The notes beneath the pieces are model-generated. The model saw only the letters and a program-made list of their open reading frames with translations, was not told where the DNA came from and searched no databases. A program made the position numbers and the translations under genes. A DNA stretch of 18,306 nucleotides from CAIYXV01 sp035506255. Its GTDB lineage: Bacteria; Margulisbacteria; WOR-1; XYC2-FULL-46-14; WPAF01. The DNA lies in NCBI GenBank assembly GCA_035506255.1, contig DATJPS010000119.1, positions 1-18,306 of the forward strand, given 5' to 3'. The first letter of the stretch is position 1; every line of letters starts with the position of its first letter. Positions 15,434 through 18,306 of the stretch are shown piece after piece.

Positions 15434-15842
15434 TCGCGCCGGTGGGCGATATATAGTAGGTGGCCCGGGCACCGCTCTTGAAGTTGAGCAACAGCGAACC
15501 ATCGGGTTGGGAGACATAATCCCCCGGGTCCTGCAGCAGAGCGCGGATACTGTTATCGACCGAGATGGTGTTCCGGTCACTCTGCCCCCCGCCCGAAAAG
15601 TCGACGAAAGTATAAAAACTGGCAGAGATCGCCACTGGATCGAGGTTTGGCGGGTTCTCCAGCACCAACCGCATGTAATAGATATTGTGCGCTTCCTTCA
15701 GCGCGCCGCCAAAATGCTTGGCTACCGAAAGCTCCGCCTGACCTCTGAGATCAAGAAAATGGGGGGCGATCAATATCGCCAGTATTCCCAGGATCGTGAT
15801 GACAATAACCAGTTCTATCAAGGTGAATCCCCTTTTTATCAT
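15408..15842 (-). CDS. Type IV pilin-like protein (prepilin)
   Basis: A 144-residue protein with a class III signal: MIKRG followed by FTLIELVIVI. Prepilin peptidase would cut after Gly5, and the conserved Glu is at +5 (residue 10). A hydrophobic helix runs to about residue 28 and a globular domain follows. Family members form type IV pili, type II secretion pseudopili or competence pili after export through the inner membrane. The start at 15842 is fixed by the motif; a longer frame to 15983 has no signal and is rejected. An extended -10 (TGGTATAAT) sits 6 nt before the ATG, so the mRNA is probably leaderless. No other pilus genes are nearby, so it is an orphan. Its 3' end overlaps the convergent flippase gene by 26 bp. 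Confidence 0.93.
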   Translation of the reverse strand: MIKRGFTLIELVIVITILGILAILIAPHFLDLRGQAELSVAKHFGGALKEAHNIYYMRLVLENPPNLDPVAISASFYTFVDFSGGGQSDRNTISVDNSIRALLQDPGDYVSQPDGSLLLNFKSGARATYYISPTGAITEEYTGF

Positions 15843-15848
15843 GGCCGT

Positions 15849-15857
15849 ATTATACCA
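15849..15857 (-). promoter_or_regulatory. Extended -10 promoter of the pilin-like gene (leaderless)
   Basis: On the minus strand, TG-G-TATAAT (plus 15849-15857), separated from the ATG at 15842 by 6 nt. There is no Shine-Dalgarno. Confidence 0.6.
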
Positions 15858-15883
15858 TTCTAATGCTATTTTTCGCCGCGGCA

Positions 15884-15912
15884 TTGACTTGACCCGACCA
15901 TAATGCCAAAAT
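15884..15912 (+). promoter_or_regulatory. Possible sigma-70 promoter of the 15970 gene
   Basis: TTGACT (15884-15889) and CAAAAT (15907-15912) are 17 nt apart and divergent from the pilin promoter. The leader would be about 50 nt. An AGGAGGG at 15948-15954 lies 15 nt before the ATG, somewhat far for a Shine-Dalgarno. Confidence 0.4.
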
Positions 15913-15969
15913 GGCCAAGAACACGGGCGCGACCAGGAGCATGTTCCAGGAGGGATCGCTTCGGTTAAA

Positions 15970-16704
15970 ATGACAAAGCTCAACCTTGATTTTGATAAAT
16001 ACGAGAAGAAAGGCCTTTATCTCATCTTTAATGATCTAAGTCATCTGGAACTTACGGAAGACCGAATAGACGAGCTGACCGAAAAATACTGGAACGACCC
16101 GGCCAAGATACCCGCTTCCGTCAAAGAGGCGTTCGGCTTTAAAAGATGCCCGTTCTGCCCCAGCCAAAAGGAAGGAGGGATCTGCGACGCGCTCCATCCC
16201 ATCCTCCCCTTTCTTGAGATCGTGGACCGGTATGTTTCCTATGATCCAGTGGTCGCGGTCTATAAGGGGCACCGCAAAGGGCTGCTGCGCGTCGCAGACT
16301 CCAAGATGCAGGACGCGCTGGTATACCTTTCCACTCTCAGCCTGATTGATTTCTGCCGCAGTGCCGCCCGTTACCGTAAGTATTATTACGGCGTGACCCC
16401 GTTGATGAGCGCGAAAGAGACCAGCGCGCGCATATATTTAAACATTTTCTGGGAAAAGAAAGGTGACAAAGCGCAGATCGACGCCTTCCTGGCCGAATTC
16501 AAGCAGTTGCTCAAGGTCACAGCAGAGAACCAGATCAAGCGGCTTTCGCTTATCTGCAAGAACGATGTTTTCGTCAACGCCATCGCCAAGGCGCAGATCG
16601 TGACCGAATTCCTCTCCCTTGATTACGACAAGCTGCTTGAGGAATCCTTCCGCAATATCGAGAACGAGAACAAGCTCAAGTATACCTGCGAGGAAGATCA
16701 GTAG
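15970..16704 (+). CDS. Unknown protein with a CPFC / Cys motif
   Basis: A 244-residue soluble protein. A cysteine group at C60-P-F-C63 and C72 (GGICDALHP), with a possible fourth ligand at C129, suggests a metal or Fe-S site. The stretch DRYVSYDPVVAVY and the alanine/tyrosine-rich middle remind me of uncharacterised DUF6901-type proteins, but this comes from memory and is weak. The C-terminal half is helical and charged. The ATG at 15970 overlaps the TGA of a 20-codon open frame (15911-15973), a possible leader peptide. A weak promoter is at 15884-15912. There is no operon partner upstream; the next gene follows after 56 nt. Confidence 0.78.
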   Translation: MTKLNLDFDKYEKKGLYLIFNDLSHLELTEDRIDELTEKYWNDPAKIPASVKEAFGFKRCPFCPSQKEGGICDALHPILPFLEIVDRYVSYDPVVAVYKGHRKGLLRVADSKMQDALVYLSTLSLIDFCRSAARYRKYYYGVTPLMSAKETSARIYLNIFWEKKGDKAQIDAFLAEFKQLLKVTAENQIKRLSLICKNDVFVNAIAKAQIVTEFLSLDYDKLLEESFRNIENENKLKYTCEEDQ

Positions 16705-16760
16705 CCCCCCGGTCCGGGAAAGATGAAATAATCGCCGATCCCCGCCGAAACAATATTGTC

Positions 16761-17396
16761 ATGCCGATAAACATTTATCCGGCCCAGCTTTTTACCGCCA
16801 CCCGGCCTTCGGGGCCTAAAGTCCCGCTGGCCGAGCGCGCCGCGGCGGCCGCTCTGGAACGGTCGATCCCGCTCGATCTGGCCCGTGCCCACTACCATCT
16901 GGAGAGGTTCATGCTGGGAGGGAACCGGATACATCTTTTCTGTCCCGAAGAGCAAAGGCGCGCCGCATTCATGCCTTTCGTCGTCTCGCACCTGGGGTCG
17001 GCCTTCAGCGACAGATCGGTGGCATTCTACGCTTCAAAGGACATGGAAACCACTTCGTTCGTTTCGGTAAAAGCATCCCCGATTAAAGCGAACTTCTCCC
17101 CCAGCCTGTTCGACCCGCTGGGAGGCCGCGAAGAAAAGTTCACGCTCGATTTTGATATCGGTTCCGAGAGGATCACGCTGATCTACATCTGTTCGCGCAT
17201 TCTCGGGCAGGGAGGCGCCGCCCTGCTGGCGCTATACAACATCGCCCGGGATATGGAAATCGGGAAGATCGTGTTCGACGTAAGGAAAGGCAATCACAAC
17301 GCCAAACTATTTTACCGCAAGCTCGGATTTGGCGAACCGACCGGCCGCACGCCCACCGAATGGGAACTTAATATCCCTTCTGGCCGCGGCCGATAA
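16761..17396 (+). CDS. GNAT-like acetyltransferase
   Basis: A 211-residue protein. Its C-terminal half looks like the GNAT fold: a motif A-like R146-x-x-G-Q-G-G (SRILGQGGAALLAL) for acetyl-CoA binding, and then the classical late motif N-x-N-A-K-L-F-Y-R-K-L-G-F at about 178-190. The N-terminal half is less typical and may be a diverged GNAT half or a separate domain. Such enzymes acetylate amines of small molecules or proteins; the substrate is unknown. No clear Shine-Dalgarno precedes the ATG. The gene is 30 nt upstream of the DUF3795 gene, which has its own promoter signal. Confidence 0.75.
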   Translation: MPINIYPAQLFTATRPSGPKVPLAERAAAAALERSIPLDLARAHYHLERFMLGGNRIHLFCPEEQRRAAFMPFVVSHLGSAFSDRSVAFYASKDMETTSFVSVKASPIKANFSPSLFDPLGGREEKFTLDFDIGSERITLIYICSRILGQGGAALLALYNIARDMEIGKIVFDVRKGNHNAKLFYRKLGFGEPTGRTPTEWELNIPSGRGR

Positions 17397-17397
17397 A

Positions 17398-17406
17398 TGC
17401 TAAAAT
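17398..17406 (+). promoter_or_regulatory. Extended -10 promoter of the DUF3795 gene
   Basis: TG-C-TAAAAT immediately after the stop of the GNAT-like gene. Transcription would start near 17413, inside the left arm of the palindrome at 17406-17430. Confidence 0.5.
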
Positions 17407-17430
17407 CATGAAAAGAGGTGCTTTTCATGA
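17406..17430 (+). repeat. Perfect 10-bp palindrome around the DUF3795 start
   Basis: TCATGAAAAG (17406-17415), loop AGGTG (17416-17420), CTTTTCATGA (17421-17430). The arms are perfect complements. The loop is part of the Shine-Dalgarno and the ATG (17427-17429) is in the right arm. It can act as an RNA hairpin controlling initiation in read-through transcripts, or as a DNA operator overlapping the transcription start. Confidence 0.7.
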
Positions 17431-17774
17431 AAGAAATAACCGCCGATAAAGAACTGATCGCTTTTTGCGGGCTCTACTGCGGAGCGTGCGGATCGTACCT
17501 AAAAGGTAAATGCCCCGGGTGCAAGAAGAACGAAAAGGCGGGCTGGTGCCAGATCCGGGTCTGCTGTTTTAACAACAAATACAACAGCTGCGCCGATTGC
17601 GCGATCATGGTCGAGCCCAACAACTGCAAGAAGTTCAACAACCTCTTTTCCAAGCTATTCGCCCTGATCTTCAAGTCCGACCGCCGCGCCTGCATTAAAA
17701 TGATAAAAGAACAGGGGCGCGATAAATATGCGGCTTACATGGCCAAAGAAAAGAAGCAGACGATCAAGAAATAA
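17427..17774 (+). CDS. DUF3795 cysteine-rich protein
   Basis: A 115-residue protein with 12 cysteines. The DUF3795 pattern is clear: FCGLYCGAC (C14, C18, C21), CPGC (C29, C32), C41, a C46-C47 pair, CADC (C55, C58) and C67. The family is widespread in anaerobes and archaea; its cysteines suggest zinc or Fe-S binding and the function is unknown. A basic helical tail follows. The start at 17427 is chosen because GAGGTG lies 6-8 nt upstream; a GTG at 17418 lies inside that Shine-Dalgarno. The start codon sits in one arm of a perfect 10-bp palindrome, a strong hint of control at initiation. It ends 8 nt from the stop of the convergent gene. Confidence 0.9.
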   Translation: MKEITADKELIAFCGLYCGACGSYLKGKCPGCKKNEKAGWCQIRVCCFNNKYNSCADCAIMVEPNNCKKFNNLFSKLFALIFKSDRRACIKMIKEQGRDKYAAYMAKEKKQTIKK

Positions 17775-17782
17775 CCGGATCG

Positions 17783-18271
17783 CTATTTGGCGGCCGCTTT
17801 CATTCGGCCATAGATAAATATCAGTACGAGCAGTGTTGCAGGTAATATGACATCCCCCAGCACCAGGACCGGGCCGACATTGTTGATGGCGAAATTACCT
17901 TTAAGCATCGCATCGCGAATGTGCCCGTAAGCCGCGCCGAAGGCAAAGACCGATTGACCGATCGCCGCCGCCACCCAGAAGTTGCCCCGCAGCCAGATAC
18001 AAAGAATGCCCAGAACGCCGAACGCCAGGTTGGCCACCGCCACCTCGAACTGGAACGGGCTCCCCGGCTGCCAGCCGATCGAGACCGCGACCTTGTCCGC
18101 CATAAAAGCGTGCCCGCAGAAAGCCAGCATTCCTCCCACCCCCACCATGACCACTAACCAGTAATAAAGAACGATCTCAAGGACATTCTTCGCCGTGCGC
18201 GGTTTTTTGGTGAAAATGATATTGAGCAGAGCAAGAACTATCGTCAGGACAAAGAAAAACAGCAGCTGCAT
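17783..18271 (-). CDS. DUF6790-like integral membrane protein
   Basis: A 162-residue protein with about five membrane helices, at roughly residues 1-20, 32-53, 76-98, 100-118 and 135-155. The stretch IGWQPGSPFQFEVAVANLAFGVLGIL and the later AIGQSVFAFGAAYGHIRD match, from memory, the uncharacterised DUF6790 family of small bacterial membrane proteins. Its function is unknown. The start has a strong Shine-Dalgarno (AGGAGGT, 5 nt away). It is convergent with the DUF3795 gene; no terminator hairpin is visible in the 8-nt gap. No promoter can be seen in the few bases left upstream in the window. Confidence 0.85.
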   Translation of the reverse strand: MQLLFFFVLTIVLALLNIIFTKKPRTAKNVLEIVLYYWLVVMVGVGGMLAFCGHAFMADKVAVSIGWQPGSPFQFEVAVANLAFGVLGILCIWLRGNFWVAAAIGQSVFAFGAAYGHIRDAMLKGNFAINNVGPVLVLGDVILPATLLVLIFIYGRMKAAAK

Positions 18272-18306
18272 TGCCTACCTCCTGTTAGGGGTCGGAACGA
18301 TCTTGT

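Overview
The window looks like chromosomal DNA from a Gram-negative-type (diderm) bacterium. It encodes an outer-membrane TolC-type channel, a Spy/CpxP-type periplasmic protein, lipoproteins and a type IV pilin-like protein. Base composition is moderately GC-rich, with the 318-3031 stretch looking more AT-rich by eye. I cannot place it in a phylum. Several promoters sit with the -10 box only 5-7 nt from the ATG, so a mix of leaderless and Shine-Dalgarno-led genes is likely. This fits an under-studied lineage better than a well-known proteobacterium. There are no rRNA, tRNA, CRISPR, IS or phage genes.

Layout. (1) 1-180: the end of a sensor histidine kinase. (2) 318-3031: a tight operon of two different sulfotransferases and a radical SAM/SPASM protein, probably for surface glycan modification. 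(3) 3041-3547 and 10661-11157: two nearly identical RRM RNA-binding protein genes, both on the minus strand, each with a strong terminator and a long leader of conserved layout. They flank the next block as direct repeats. (4) 3556-4185: a secreted protein of unknown function. (5) 4294-10662: the most coherent system in the window. An ECF sigma factor and a small one-TM partner are followed by a translationally coupled operon Spy-like / TolC / MacA-like adaptor / MacB / double-CDGSH Fe-S protein. Both the sigma gene and the Spy-led operon are preceded by a matching ECF-type promoter (GGAACTT-N16-G[T/A]C[A/T]AA), so this looks like a self-amplifying envelope-stress efflux regulon ending in a redox Fe-S protein.

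(6) 11262-12657: a [4Fe-4S] ferredoxin, a divergent SGNH hydrolase lipoprotein and an unknown protein. (7) 12756-15433: a polytopic membrane protein coupled to a Wzx/MATE-like flippase. (8) 15408-18271: an orphan pilin-like protein, a Cys-containing unknown, a GNAT-like protein, a DUF3795 Cys-rich protein and a DUF6790-like membrane protein.

Most notable: the ECF promoter pair driving an efflux/CDGSH operon; the duplicated RRM genes with a covarying leader hairpin exactly 51 nt from both start codons; the recurrent leaderless promoter geometry; and a perfect 10-bp palindrome around the DUF3795 start codon with the Shine-Dalgarno in its loop.
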